From NCBI GenBank assembly GCA_036004405.1, contig DASYRM010000054.1:1-40539 (forward strand): DNA of 40,539 bases, given 5' to 3'. Positions within the stretch are counted from its first letter, which is position 1, and each line of letters begins with the position of its first letter. The position numbers and the translations under genes are program-made. Shown here piece after piece: positions 22,641 through 31,192 of this stretch. A model generated the notes under the pieces. The model ran no database searches. It saw only the letters and a list, made by a program, of their open reading frames with translations, and was not told the origin of the DNA. Source of the stretch: DASYRM01 sp036004405 (lineage in GTDB: Bacteria > Acidobacteriota > Vicinamibacteria > Vicinamibacterales > UBA2999).

Positions 22641-24953
22641 TCACGCCGCCGCGGCGATCTCGACCGCCTGCACGTCCTCGAGCGCGAGCGCCAGCACTTC
22701 GTCCACCGAGCTCACCGGGTGGAAGCGCATGGTGTCGCGTACTTCCCGCGGCACGTCGTCCAGATCCGGCTCGTTCCGGATCGGCAGGATGACGTCGGTC
22801 AGGCCGGCGGCGTGCGCCGCCAGCACTTTCTGCTTCAGCCCGCCAATCGGCAGCACCCGCCCCTGCAGCGTCACTTCGCCCGTCATGCCGACGGTGTGAC
22901 GCACCGGCCGGCGGGTGAGGAGCGACGCCAGCGCCGTGACCATCGTCACGCCCGCACTGGGCCCGTCCTTGGGGATGGCACCCGCCGGGACGTGCACATG
23001 GAACTCCTTGTCGTCGAACGCCCCAGCGTCGATGCCCAGCTGCGGCGCGTGGCTCCGAACGTAGGTGAGGGCGATCCGCGCCGACTCCTTCATCACGTCG
23101 CCGAGCTGCCCGGTGAGCACCAGCCCGCCCTTGCCGGCCATCGACGCGGCTTCGACGAAGAGCACGTCGCCACCGACGCCGGTGACCGCAAGGCCGGTGG
23201 CCACGCCGGGAACCGCCGTGCGCGCCGCCGCCTCGTGGTGGAACTTCGGGCGTCCGAGCGCCGCGGTCACTGCCGCGATGTCCACGGCGATGGGAGCAGG
23301 CGCGGCCCCGGAGGGGCCGCCAGCAGACTCTGCGGCCGTGGCCACGATGGTCGCCGTCTTGCGCAGCACCGTGCCGAGCTGCCGCTCGAGCTGCCGCACG
23401 CCGGCTTCACGCGTGTAGTGCGCCACGATGTGGCGGATCACGTCGTCGGTCACCGACACGTCGTCGCTGCGCAACCCGTTGCGCTCCACCTGCCGCGGCC
23501 AGAGATACCCACGTCCGATGGCGACCTTTTCATCGGTCGTGTAGCCGTCGAACTGGATCACCTCCATGCGGTCGAGCAGCGGCGCCGGAATCGTGTCGGC
23601 CACGTTGGCCGTCGCGATGAACAGCACGTGCGACAGATCCAGGGGCACGTCCAGGTAGTGGTCCTGGAAGGTGTGGTTCTGGGCCGGGTCGAGCACCTCG
23701 AGGAGCGCCGCGGACGGATCGCCGCGCCAGTCGGCCCCGATCTTGTCCACCTCGTCGAGGAGGATCACCGGGTTCATGGTGCCGGCGTCGCGCAGCGCGC
23801 GAACCAGGCGCCCCGGCAGCGCACCGATATAGGTGCGCCGGTGGCCGCGGATTTCCGCCTCGTCACGGACGCCGCCGAGCGACACCCGCACGAACTTCCG
23901 TCCGGTGGCGCGCGCAATCGACTCGCCGATCGAGGTCTTGCCGGTTCCCGGCGGGCCGATCAGCGTGAGGATGGCGCCCGACCGGCGATCGTCGGCCATG
24001 CCGCGCTCCGCGCGCAGCTTGCGGACGGCCAGGTATTCGGTGATGCGCTTCTTCACGTCGTCGAGTCCGGCGTGGTCGGCGTCGAGCACCTCACGGGCGT
24101 GGCGTGGGTCGAGCCGCTCCTCGGACCGCTGCGCCCACGGCACGGCCAGCAGCCAGTCGAGATACGTGCGGATCATCGATGACTCGGCGTTCGAGTCTCC
24201 GAGCCGCTCGAAGCGGGAGAGCTCGCGCTCGGCCTGCTGCCGGACGTGCTCCGGCATGCCCGCGGCGTCGATCTTCTTGCGGTATTCCTCGGCCACCGAG
24301 CCCTCGCTCTCGCCGAGCTCCTTGCGGATGGCGTCCATCTGCTGCCGCAGGAAGTAGTCCCGCTGCTGCTTCTGGGCGCCCGACTCCACGTCCTCACGGA
24401 TGCGCTTGCGCACCTGCAGTTCCGCCAGACGCTCCTGCTGCAGCCGCACTGCCACCTTCAGCCGCTCCACGATGTCGAGCGTCTCGAGCAGCTCGAGCTT
24501 CTGCGTGAAGTTCAAATCCGGCGAGTAGCCGGCCGTGTCGGCCAGCGCCCCGGGCTCGGTGATCGAGCGGACGAAAGCGCTGATGCGCCCGTCGTCGCCG
24601 CGCAGCTCGAGAATCTCCTCCACCACGGCGCGGTATTCCCGTTCGAGCTCGCGGAACTCGACCGGGGGCGGCGCCACATCGGGCTTCTCTTCGACGTCCA
24701 CCCGCAGGACGCCATCGCGGTCCGCGTGCGCGACGCCCGGGACGGCACGGTGGAGTGCGTTGATCGAGACGACACCGCGGTTGCGGCGTTTCGACACCGA
24801 CACGTCGGCGACCACGCCGACCTTCGCATAGCCGTTGCCGTGACGGGGAATGAGCAGCACGCGCGACTCGCCGGCGGCGTCGATGGGCAACTGCACCGAC
24901 ATGCCAGGGAAGACCACGATGTCGTCGAGCGGAACCAGTTTGAGGGATGCCAT
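22641..24953 (-). CDS. lon: ATP-dependent protease Lon
   Basis: This 770-residue Lon protease degrades misfolded and regulatory proteins in the cytoplasm. It has a Lon N-terminal domain (about 1-190), a coiled middle region, an AAA+ domain with Walker A GPPGTGKTS (Lys339) and Walker B ILLDEVDK, and a C-terminal protease domain with the Ser-Lys dyad, Ser666 in KDGPSAGV and Lys707 in GGLKQKV. The length is normal for LonA. I take ATG at 24953 as start because the sequence MASLKLVPLDDIVVFPG is a normal Lon beginning and a strong promoter ends just upstream, so the longer frame to 24989 would not be fully transcribed. The MarR gene is divergent. Confidence 0.96.
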   Translation of the reverse strand: MASLKLVPLDDIVVFPGMSVQLPIDAAGESRVLLIPRHGNGYAKVGVVADVSVSKRRNRGVVSINALHRAVPGVAHADRDGVLRVDVEEKPDVAPPPVEFRELEREYRAVVEEILELRGDDGRISAFVRSITEPGALADTAGYSPDLNFTQKLELLETLDIVERLKVAVRLQQERLAELQVRKRIREDVESGAQKQQRDYFLRQQMDAIRKELGESEGSVAEEYRKKIDAAGMPEHVRQQAERELSRFERLGDSNAESSMIRTYLDWLLAVPWAQRSEERLDPRHAREVLDADHAGLDDVKKRITEYLAVRKLRAERGMADDRRSGAILTLIGPPGTGKTSIGESIARATGRKFVRVSLGGVRDEAEIRGHRRTYIGALPGRLVRALRDAGTMNPVILLDEVDKIGADWRGDPSAALLEVLDPAQNHTFQDHYLDVPLDLSHVLFIATANVADTIPAPLLDRMEVIQFDGYTTDEKVAIGRGYLWPRQVERNGLRSDDVSVTDDVIRHIVAHYTREAGVRQLERQLGTVLRKTATIVATAAESAGGPSGAAPAPIAVDIAAVTAALGRPKFHHEAAARTAVPGVATGLAVTGVGGDVLFVEAASMAGKGGLVLTGQLGDVMKESARIALTYVRSHAPQLGIDAGAFDDKEFHVHVPAGAIPKDGPSAGVTMVTALASLLTRRPVRHTVGMTGEVTLQGRVLPIGGLKQKVLAAHAAGLTDVILPIRNEPDLDDVPREVRDTMRFHPVSSVDEVLALALEDVQAVEIAAAA

Positions 24954-24960
24954 GAAAAGC

Positions 24961-24989
24961 ACGATACGCTCAATATTTGATGTTGTCAA
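24961..24989 (-). promoter_or_regulatory. lon promoter with TTGACA-N17-TATCGT
   Basis: On the reverse strand a perfect -35 box (rc of 24984-24989) and the -10 box TATCGT (rc of 24961-24966) have the ideal 17-base spacing. The ATG of lon starts eight bases after the -10 box, so the transcript would be leaderless or nearly so. Confidence 0.7.
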
Positions 24990-25005
24990 CTATCGTCCAC
25001 ATCAA
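24977..25005. promoter_or_regulatory. MarR operator candidates in the lon-marR region
   Basis: TTGA-TGTTG-TCAA (24977-24989) contains the nested palindrome GTTG-T-CAAC (24982-24990). A wider pair TTGATGT (24977-24983) and ACATCAA (24999-25005) encloses it. The first site covers the lon -35 box. For marR, TTGTCA (24983-24988) and TAAACT (25007-25012) with an 18-base gap are a possible promoter. Confidence 0.55.
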
Positions 25006-25021
25006 GTAAACTGGCGCAGCG

Positions 25022-25441
25022 ATGAAGGGCAATCCCCCCGCGTGCGGCGCCTGGGATCTCCTGATTCAGTTGCTGTTGAGTCAACGCGGGCAGCTGCCAG
25101 TGTTGGCGGCCGCGCTCGAGCTGTCGCCCGCGCAGTGCCACGTGCTCTACATCATCGAACCGGGCAGGCCTGTGCCGATGAAGCAGCTGGCGGTGTCGCT
25201 GTCGTGCGACGCGTCCAACGTCACGGGGCTGGTGGATCGGCTGGAATCTCGCGGGCTGATCCGGCGCCAGCCGGGCGCCGCCGACCGGCGGGTGAAGGAA
25301 CTGGAGCTCACGCCGACGGGCGCCCGCCTGCGCGCCGAGCTCATCGCGCGCATGTCCACGCCGCCGCCGGCCGTCGGCCGGCTCTCTGCCCGCGACCAGC
25401 GCGAGCTGGAGCGCATCCTGTCGCGATTGCTTCAATCGTAG
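25022..25441 (+). CDS. MarR-family transcriptional regulator
   Basis: This 139-residue regulator has the MarR winged helix: LPVLAAALELSPAQCHVLYI, then MKQLAVSLSCDASNVTGLVD with the recognition helix, and the wing GLIRRQPGAADRRVKELELT. The RR-GAADRR segment is the usual DNA-contacting wing. The family represses its own promoter and neighbours until a ligand or oxidant binds; Cys7 and Cys60 are possible but unproven redox sites. It is divergent from lon, and the 68-base gap has overlapping promoters and palindromes, so lon is its most likely target. Its TAG stop is part of a REP-like palindrome. Confidence 0.88.
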   Translation: MKGNPPACGAWDLLIQLLLSQRGQLPVLAAALELSPAQCHVLYIIEPGRPVPMKQLAVSLSCDASNVTGLVDRLESRGLIRRQPGAADRRVKELELTPTGARLRAELIARMSTPPPAVGRLSARDQRELERILSRLLQS

Positions 25442-25497
25442 GGGCCACCTTCAGGTGGCCCGTCAGCGCCTACGGGCTGCCTGAAGGCAGCCCCTAC
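25438..25497. repeat. REP-like pair between marR and the DNA ligase gene
   Basis: A forward copy at 25438-25462 (GTAGGGGCCACC-TTCA-GGTGGCCCG) faces an inverse copy at 25473-25497 (CGGGCTGCC-TGAA-GGCAGCCCCTAC). Each has a substitution in one arm matched by a compensating change in the other. The TAG stops of marR (25439-25441) and of the ligase (rc of 25494-25496) are both inside the heads. Confidence 0.8.
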
Positions 25498-27194
25498 GAT
25501 CGAATCAGCGCCTTCAGGCTTTCCAACGTATCCGCGTCCGCCGCGGTCTTGTCGCGGCGCCAGCGAAGCATCCGGGGAAACCTCACGGCAACGCCAGAGC
25601 GGTGGCGCGACGATCGGGCAATCGCCTCGAAGCCGAGCTCGAAGACGTGAACCGGCTCGACGTGACGCACGGGGCCGAAGCGCTCCACCGTGTGCCGCCG
25701 GATCCATCGGTCCATCTCGGCGATCTCGTCGTTGGTCAGGCCCGAATAGGCCTTGGCTACGGGCACCAGCTCACGGCCGTCCCAGAGACCGAAGGTGTAG
25801 TCGGTGAGGAGGCTCGCTCGCTTGCCGGACCCGGGCTGCGCGTAGATGAGTACCGCGTCAATCGTGTGCGGCGCGATCTTCCACTTCCACCAGTCGCCGC
25901 GCTTGCGCCCGACGCCGTACACGGACGACAGGCGTTTGATCATCAACCCTTCGACGCCGCGGCTGCGCGAACTGTCCCGAAGTGCCGAGAGCTCCTGCCA
26001 TGTCCCGGAGAGGACGGCGGACAGATGAAGCGGCGCATGGCTCGCGCCGTCGCGGGGTTCGGGCGCATCGTCGGCGTCGAAGGGGAGCCTACCGTCGCCG
26101 GCGGGCGGCGCCGGAACGGCCGCCCGGGACGGCTGCTGCGACAAGACGGCCTCGAGCTTCCGGCGGCGTTCGCGCAGCGGTAGCGTGCGACTGTCCTCGC
26201 CGTGGTGCTCCAGCAGGTCGTAGGCCATGAACACGACAGGGACGTCCCGCGCCTTTCGCTGCACGTGCCGCCGGCGTCCGATGCGCTGCTGGAGCGCGGA
26301 GAAGGGAAGCGGCGAGCCGTCGCGAAACGCGAGCAGCTCGCCGTCGAGCACGGTGCCGTCGGGCAGATCCCGCGCAGCGGCCGTGACCTCGGGAAACCGC
26401 TCCGCGATCGCGTCCTCGCCGCGCGACCACACGAACACCTCACCGCCCCGCACGATAAGCTGCGCGCGAATGCCGTCCCACTTCCACTCGGCCTGCCACT
26501 CGCCGCGATCGCCGAGCGCCTCCTCGAGTCCGGTCGCGTCGGTCACCGCGTCCGCAAGCGGCGACGCCAGAAAGAACGGGTACGGTCGCGACGGCGCTGC
26601 ATCGCTGACGTCGGACGAAACGACCATGCGATACCACGCCCCGGTCGGCGTCCAGTCGCCGGTCAGCCGTGCGGCCACGACATCCGGCGGCAGCGCCGCG
26701 GCGCCCGCCACGGCGCGAACCACCAGAGTCTGCGCCACGCCGGTGCGGAACTCGCCGCTCAGTAGCTTGAACAGCGTGAAGCGTTCCCATCGTCCGAGCT
26801 CGCGGATCCAGCCGAGCACTTCCTGCTGCTGCCGCTCCGGAACCGCGTGCCGCAGCGGCAGGATGCGCTGCTCGACCCACGCGGCCAGGCTCAGCGGTGC
26901 GGCCGGCAGCGTCGGGACGGCGTCGAGCACCAGCGCCGCCGTCTCGGCTCCGTCGCCCACGACGGCATAGCACTCGCCGAGCAGCCATTCCTCGACACCG
27001 GTCGCGGCCATCGCCCAGCGACCGACGGTGCGGTGCGGGAGCAGGCGCGTGAGCCGCCGACCGGTGAGGAAGAACACGGCCCAGGCGGCATCCGCCGGCG
27101 GCGCTTCGGTGAAGTACCGCAGCATCGCCTCGACCTTGGCCGACGTGGCGTTGGTGCCGTCGAGCGCCGCATAGAGTCGGGCGAACTCGATCAT
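25494..27194 (-). CDS. ATP-dependent DNA ligase (bacterial, repair-type PP_1105 family)
   Basis: This 566-residue ligase seals DNA nicks through a ligase-AMP intermediate. The active-site Lys is in EWKWDGIRAQL (K238), followed by the nucleotidyltransferase motifs VLDGELLAF, VVFMAYDLLEHHGED, EGLMIKR and, in the OB part, WWKWKIAPHTIDAVLIYAQ. The N-terminal domain (about 1-200) is the helical DNA-binding domain. The C-terminal part ends with VAVRFPRMLRWRRDK, as in the family. It overlaps the upstream exonuclease gene by 4 bases (ATGA). In genomes that code for the full DNA-damage cassette, a DEXH helicase and a metallophosphoesterase accompany this pair, but both are absent here. Confidence 0.93.
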   Translation of the reverse strand: MIEFARLYAALDGTNATSAKVEAMLRYFTEAPPADAAWAVFFLTGRRLTRLLPHRTVGRWAMAATGVEEWLLGECYAVVGDGAETAALVLDAVPTLPAAPLSLAAWVEQRILPLRHAVPERQQQEVLGWIRELGRWERFTLFKLLSGEFRTGVAQTLVVRAVAGAAALPPDVVAARLTGDWTPTGAWYRMVVSSDVSDAAPSRPYPFFLASPLADAVTDATGLEEALGDRGEWQAEWKWDGIRAQLIVRGGEVFVWSRGEDAIAERFPEVTAAARDLPDGTVLDGELLAFRDGSPLPFSALQQRIGRRRHVQRKARDVPVVFMAYDLLEHHGEDSRTLPLRERRRKLEAVLSQQPSRAAVPAPPAGDGRLPFDADDAPEPRDGASHAPLHLSAVLSGTWQELSALRDSSRSRGVEGLMIKRLSSVYGVGRKRGDWWKWKIAPHTIDAVLIYAQPGSGKRASLLTDYTFGLWDGRELVPVAKAYSGLTNDEIAEMDRWIRRHTVERFGPVRHVEPVHVFELGFEAIARSSRHRSGVAVRFPRMLRWRRDKTAADADTLESLKALIRS

Positions 27195-28186
27195 TGCTGG
27201 TCGTCTGCGCCTGCCTCGCCCTCCCAGGCCGTGCGAAGCACACCCGCCTCCAATCCCTGCTCGCGGAGGACGCGGGCCAGCGAGTCGGCATGACCATGTG
27301 TGGCGAGTACGCGCGAGGCGCCGGTGGCGGTGACGGTGTCGAGGAGCGCCGGCCAGTCAGCGTGGTCGGACAGCACGAAGCCGCGGTCGTAGGCGCGCTG
27401 CCGCCGCACGCCGCGCACGCGCATCAGCCCCGACGCGAGCGCGTCGGAGCGTTCGCCGAGACGGCGCATCCACGGTGTGCCGCGGGCCGAGAGCGGCGCC
27501 AGCACCAGCTCGCCGGCAAGCGACGTCCCTCGCGGCCGCTCCAGCAGCGGCTGCGTGGGCAGCATGCGGATGCCGGCCGCGCGATAGGTGTCGATGACGG
27601 GCAGCAGCATGCCATGCACGAGCACGCGGCGGTCGGTCACGGTCATCAGCTCGGCCAGCAGGCGTTGTGCCTTGCCGAGGGTGTAACAGAAGACAACTGA
27701 GGTCAGGCGCCGTTCGCCATTCGCCTGCCACCATGCCCAGAGGTCCGCAATCACAGTACTCGCCGCATCCCAACGGTAGATGGGCAGCGCGAAGGTGCTC
27801 TCGGTGACGAAGACGTCGCACCGTACGGGTTCGAACGGCGCGCACGTCGGATCGGCGGCGCGTTTGTAGTCGCCCGATACGACCCACACGCCTGCGGGAC
27901 CTTCGATCCGGATCTGCGCCGAGCCGAGCACGTGGCCGGCGGGGTGAAAGCTGACGGTGGCGCCTCCGATGGTCAGCCGCTCACCGTAAGGGAGGGTCTC
28001 GATCGGCGCCGGATCGAGCCGCGCGAGCAGCGGCGCGCACGACGCGGCGCAGAGATAGGCGTCGCTGCCGGGACGGGCGTGGTCGCCGTGCGCGTGCGTG
28101 ATGAGCGCGCGTGGCGTCGCGCCCCACGGGTCGATGTGGAAGCCACCGGCTTCGCAGTAGAGCCCGGCCGGCGTCTCGGTGAGCAC
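27191..28186 (-). CDS. DNA-ligase-associated MBL-fold exonuclease (TIGR04122 type)
   Basis: This 331-residue protein is an MBL-fold/beta-CASP-like nuclease with HAHGDH (His31, His33, Asp35, His36), PAGHVLGSAQIRI, WVVSGDYKRAADPT and a late His in SDHADWPAL. The family is the putative exonuclease that travels with bacterial ATP-dependent DNA ligases and is thought to prepare ends for sealing. The start is GTG at 28186, three bases after the TGA of the pseudouridine synthase gene. Four bases overlap with the ligase gene downstream. The gene order synthase, exonuclease, ligase suggests a single mRNA. Confidence 0.9.
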   Translation of the reverse strand: MLTETPAGLYCEAGGFHIDPWGATPRALITHAHGDHARPGSDAYLCAASCAPLLARLDPAPIETLPYGERLTIGGATVSFHPAGHVLGSAQIRIEGPAGVWVVSGDYKRAADPTCAPFEPVRCDVFVTESTFALPIYRWDAASTVIADLWAWWQANGERRLTSVVFCYTLGKAQRLLAELMTVTDRRVLVHGMLLPVIDTYRAAGIRMLPTQPLLERPRGTSLAGELVLAPLSARGTPWMRRLGERSDALASGLMRVRGVRRQRAYDRGFVLSDHADWPALLDTVTATGASRVLATHGHADSLARVLREQGLEAGVLRTAWEGEAGADDQQ

Positions 28187-28189
28187 CGT

Positions 28190-28942
28190 TCAAGTATCGC
28201 AGCCGTCAGCGAAGGCGGCGACCTCGGCTGACGTGAGCGTGCGCCACGTGCCGATAGCCAGCGTGCCGATCGCAATCGGCCCGAGCTTGATGCGCACCAG
28301 CTCGAGCACCTTGGCGCCGAGCGCTTCGACCATCCGCCGCACCTGGCGGTTGCGCCCTTCGGTCAGCACGATTTCGAACTGCGTGTCGTGGGCGGAGTCG
28401 CGGACACGCCGCACGGTCGCCGGCCTGGTGGGGCCGTCCGACAGCTCGATCCCGTCGCGGAGCTGCTGCAGCTGCTCGTCGCTCAACGCGGGTGACGCCG
28501 TCACCAGGTAGGTCTTCGGGATGTGCGACTCCGGGTTGCTCACGCGCTCGGCCAGGCCGTTGTCGTTGGTCATCAGCAGCAGGCCGGACGTGTCGAGATC
28601 GAGTCGGCCGACGGGGGAGAGGAACGTGCCCACGTCTTTCACCAGGTCGTAGACCGTCGGACGCCCATCCGGGTCTTTGTAGGTCGTGAGATAGCCGGTG
28701 GGCTTGAACAGCAGGATGTAGACACGCTCGCGGATCTCGAGCGGCTTGCCGTCGAAGCGCACCCGGTCGCGCTCCATGTCCACCCACTGATCGGGGTTCT
28801 GTGTGGCCCGGCCGTTGACCGTGACGCGGCCCGCGTGCACCCAGCTCCGTGCCTCGGTCCGCGAGCCGACGCCGGCCTTCGACAGCACGCGCTCGAGCGT
28901 CTTGAGCGGGCGCTTCTTCGCCGTCGCTGGGCGGCCAGGCAT
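28190..28942 (-). CDS. RNA pseudouridine synthase of the RsuA/RluB family
   Basis: This 250-residue enzyme makes pseudouridine in rRNA. It has an S4 RNA-binding domain (about 15-65: LERVLSKAGVGSRTEARSWV, GRVTVNG) and the catalytic block GRLDLDTSGLLLMTND with the nucleophile Asp115. IPKTYLVTA and LTEGRNRQVRRMVEALG are further family marks. Length and motifs fit RluB/RsuA, and I cannot choose the exact target uridine. The lysine-rich start (GRPATAKKRPLKT) is a short extra tail before the S4 domain. It is the first gene of the exonuclease-ligase operon. Confidence 0.92.
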   Translation of the reverse strand: MPGRPATAKKRPLKTLERVLSKAGVGSRTEARSWVHAGRVTVNGRATQNPDQWVDMERDRVRFDGKPLEIRERVYILLFKPTGYLTTYKDPDGRPTVYDLVKDVGTFLSPVGRLDLDTSGLLLMTNDNGLAERVSNPESHIPKTYLVTASPALSDEQLQQLRDGIELSDGPTRPATVRRVRDSAHDTQFEIVLTEGRNRQVRRMVEALGAKVLELVRIKLGPIAIGTLAIGTWRTLTSAEVAAFADGCDT

Positions 28943-28994
28943 CCCATTACTGTACCTGCGGGATCGGACCGCACGACAAATGATGAGGGCGACC

Positions 28995-30788
28995 CTAATT
29001 CTCGGTCGGCCGTTCGATCGAGACCACCAGGAGGACGTCGACGGCCGCTCGCTGAGGCTCGAGTTTCAAGCCAAGCTGTTCCTGCAGCGCCGTAAAGAGC
29101 GAGGCCCCGTCGTCAGGTGGTGGTGGCACGCCCGGAATGTTTGGTGCGGTCTGATTCATGACGTATCTCAGATCGAGGTCCCACGGTCCCTTCAGGCTGG
29201 TCTTATCGACAACCATTCGCTCGGCAGGCCCAGCCAGGTTCCGGGCAAGATCCGACATCGACACGCCGGTTCCTATCATCGCTCCCGGCATGCTTCGTGT
29301 GCCGCATGCCGGACGGTCGCGCTGTGGAGCCGGCAAGTCCGGCGCCACCCCACGTTGTTCCGCGGCCGCGACGATCGCCATGCAATCAACCGCGGCTGGC
29401 CGGAGAGCCGGTCCGAGTGGCCGTCCCGGTCTGGCCACGACAAGCGCGTAAATCGGAATCTCGCGCGTTTCCCGCTGGACGACCAGCTTGAAGCGTTCGG
29501 ACAGGAGCCGACGCAGCATCAACCCGAGCTGCTCCCGAGATGCTGTTTCCACAGCTCGAGCCGATACGTCGTACCGGTCGGAGCTCATCCAGTCGGGGCC
29601 GCCGAGGATCTGATAGTTCTGAAGGCCATACGCACTGCGGATGAGACTTCGCACCGCATTGTTGACGACGAGCAGTCGTCCGCCGGGCTCGTAGCCAAAA
29701 GAGCCAAAGAACTCGCCGGAGGTGTTTCGCTTGACTGAGGCAACTTCGAAGGATGGCAGGTCAGCGATTGAGACAGGGGGTGCCTGCAAGCCGACGACTC
29801 GTGGGGCTCTTTCCGTGGCGGCTGCATGCACCATCGCCCGCGCGCTGCCACTGGCAATGGGCAGCGCCAGCGAGAGGAGTCCGCTCGTGGCCAAGACGAG
29901 TTTTCCCCGCGCGTTCAAGCTGCGCCCGATGCGTTCTGCCATGATCGACTCGATTCGCCGGCGCAGATTCGCGCTGCTGACGCCGGCGCCCCATGAGGGG
30001 ACGGCCACGTAACCCTTGCATACGTTCAGGATTGCCTCGGCGTAGACACGCGGCCTCCCCACGTTCACGAGCACGTCCTCGTCGCACGCCCGCTCGCGTT
30101 CGTGGATGAGTCGTGAGCCGATCAGCCACACGGCCGGATGAAACCAGTAGACCGCTTCTACGACCATGTGAATGGCTGCTGTCAGATTGTCGCGATGCCG
30201 GACGTGACACAGTTCGTGGGCGACGACGGCCCGCAGCTGAGGCTGCGTGAGATGCATGTCGATGCCAAGAGGAACGACGAGCGTCTGCCGCCAGATGCCG
30301 ACGACGGCTGGCTCCATCAGTCTGGCGACGGCCATGACGCCGACCTGTGCCGGGACGTCCTGGCTCGAGAGCCTCGCCGGTGTGCCGCTGTTCACGACCT
30401 GGCGAATGCGGTGCCAGGTACGGAATCGCACGAACACGAGGGCGAGACACCCCGACGCCCAGACGGTGAGTGTGGCCAGGGCCAGCGCAGACGAACCAAC
30501 CGTCTCGGCACTCAGCGAGGTGGTCGAGATTGGGCCATCGAGCAGCGGCTGGCCTATCTCTGCGACGGTGAACAGAAGGGACGGCGTCGCGGCCGGGGCC
30601 GGAGTCGCGCTGTACAAGTGGGCTCCCAGTGTGGCAAGGGGAGCGAAGGGGATGAGGAATTTCAATGAGGCCGTGAACCAGAGCCAGTAACGAACACGCG
30701 CGCGATTCTCGCGAAAGGCCAAGACGAGTATGGCGACACCGGTGGCAAACACGGTGGACTGCCATAGATGGTTGAGTATCGCTCCCAT
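28995..30788 (-). CDS. BlaR1-type M56 peptidase fused to a TIGR03435 domain
   Basis: This 597-residue membrane sensor has an N-terminal M56 part with hydrophobic segments (about 2-25, 32-58, 98-121) and the zinc motif VVAHELCHVRHRD (His191, Glu192, His195), followed by RERACDEDVL. A further hydrophobic stretch near 300-320 is followed by a periplasmic TIGR03435 domain (about 345-597; FEVASVKRN, SDRYDVSAR, LLSERFKLVVQ, LFTALQEQLGLKLEPQRA). In BlaR1 proper the C-terminal domain is a penicillin-binding sensor, and here TIGR03435 takes its place. The start ATG overlaps the TGA of blaI by one base (TGATG). Signal-induced cleavage of BlaI is the expected mode; the ligand is unknown. Confidence 0.93.
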   Translation of the reverse strand: MGAILNHLWQSTVFATGVAILVLAFRENRARVRYWLWFTASLKFLIPFAPLATLGAHLYSATPAPAATPSLLFTVAEIGQPLLDGPISTTSLSAETVGSSALALATLTVWASGCLALVFVRFRTWHRIRQVVNSGTPARLSSQDVPAQVGVMAVARLMEPAVVGIWRQTLVVPLGIDMHLTQPQLRAVVAHELCHVRHRDNLTAAIHMVVEAVYWFHPAVWLIGSRLIHERERACDEDVLVNVGRPRVYAEAILNVCKGYVAVPSWGAGVSSANLRRRIESIMAERIGRSLNARGKLVLATSGLLSLALPIASGSARAMVHAAATERAPRVVGLQAPPVSIADLPSFEVASVKRNTSGEFFGSFGYEPGGRLLVVNNAVRSLIRSAYGLQNYQILGGPDWMSSDRYDVSARAVETASREQLGLMLRRLLSERFKLVVQRETREIPIYALVVARPGRPLGPALRPAAVDCMAIVAAAEQRGVAPDLPAPQRDRPACGTRSMPGAMIGTGVSMSDLARNLAGPAERMVVDKTSLKGPWDLDLRYVMNQTAPNIPGVPPPPDDGASLFTALQEQLGLKLEPQRAAVDVLLVVSIERPTEN

Positions 30789-31192
30789 CACTTGGACCTC
30801 CGCGGCTTGGCTCGCGAGCCTCGATCGCGCTTCCGGATGATCTGTTCGAGTTCCCGGACGTCCTCCAGAGACAGCTTCCCGGCTTCGGCGAGTTGCGCCA
30901 CCATCGGCTGTGCGCGGCCGCCGAACAGGCTCAGAATGTCGTCGAGCACTCCATGCCGCGCCACGTCGCGCTCAACGAGCGGCTCGAAGATGTGAGCGTT
31001 GCTGATCTTTCTGACCCGGCGAAGCGCGCCCTTCTGCTCCAGGCGATAGACCATCGTCTGAACCGTCGTATACGCCGGACGTGGTTCTGGAAACGCCTCC
31101 TGAACCTCACGAATCGATGCCTTGCCGAGGTTCCACAAGACTTCCAGGATCTGAAGTTCGAGTTTCGAGTACTTGGCATGTCGCATCGTCAT
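30788..31192 (-). CDS. BlaI/MecI/CopY-family repressor
   Basis: This 134-residue repressor has the family winged helix (KLELQILEVLWNLGKASIRE, YTTVQTMVYRLEQKGALRR) and a C-terminal dimerisation part (HGVLDDILSLFGGRAQPMV, SLEDVRELEQIIRKR) with a basic tail. BlaI-type proteins bind as dimers to short palindromes and are cut by the partner M56 protease. The partner lies directly downstream with an overlapping start. A perfect CTACTA-N5-TAGTAG palindrome is upstream (31214-31230). The family need not concern beta-lactams: no beta-lactamase gene is in the window. Confidence 0.93.
   Translation of the reverse strand: MTMRHAKYSKLELQILEVLWNLGKASIREVQEAFPEPRPAYTTVQTMVYRLEQKGALRRVRKISNAHIFEPLVERDVARHGVLDDILSLFGGRAQPMVAQLAEAGKLSLEDVRELEQIIRKRDRGSRAKPRRSK

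Noticed and set aside
22719..24182. 487-codon forward open frame opposite lon
   Set aside because: Lon is unambiguous on the other strand. The frame has the low-complexity composition of antisense GC-rich DNA.
28995..31192. Beta-lactam resistance operon
   Set aside because: BlaI and an M56 protein are present, but the penicillin-binding sensor domain is replaced by TIGR03435 and no beta-lactamase gene is near.
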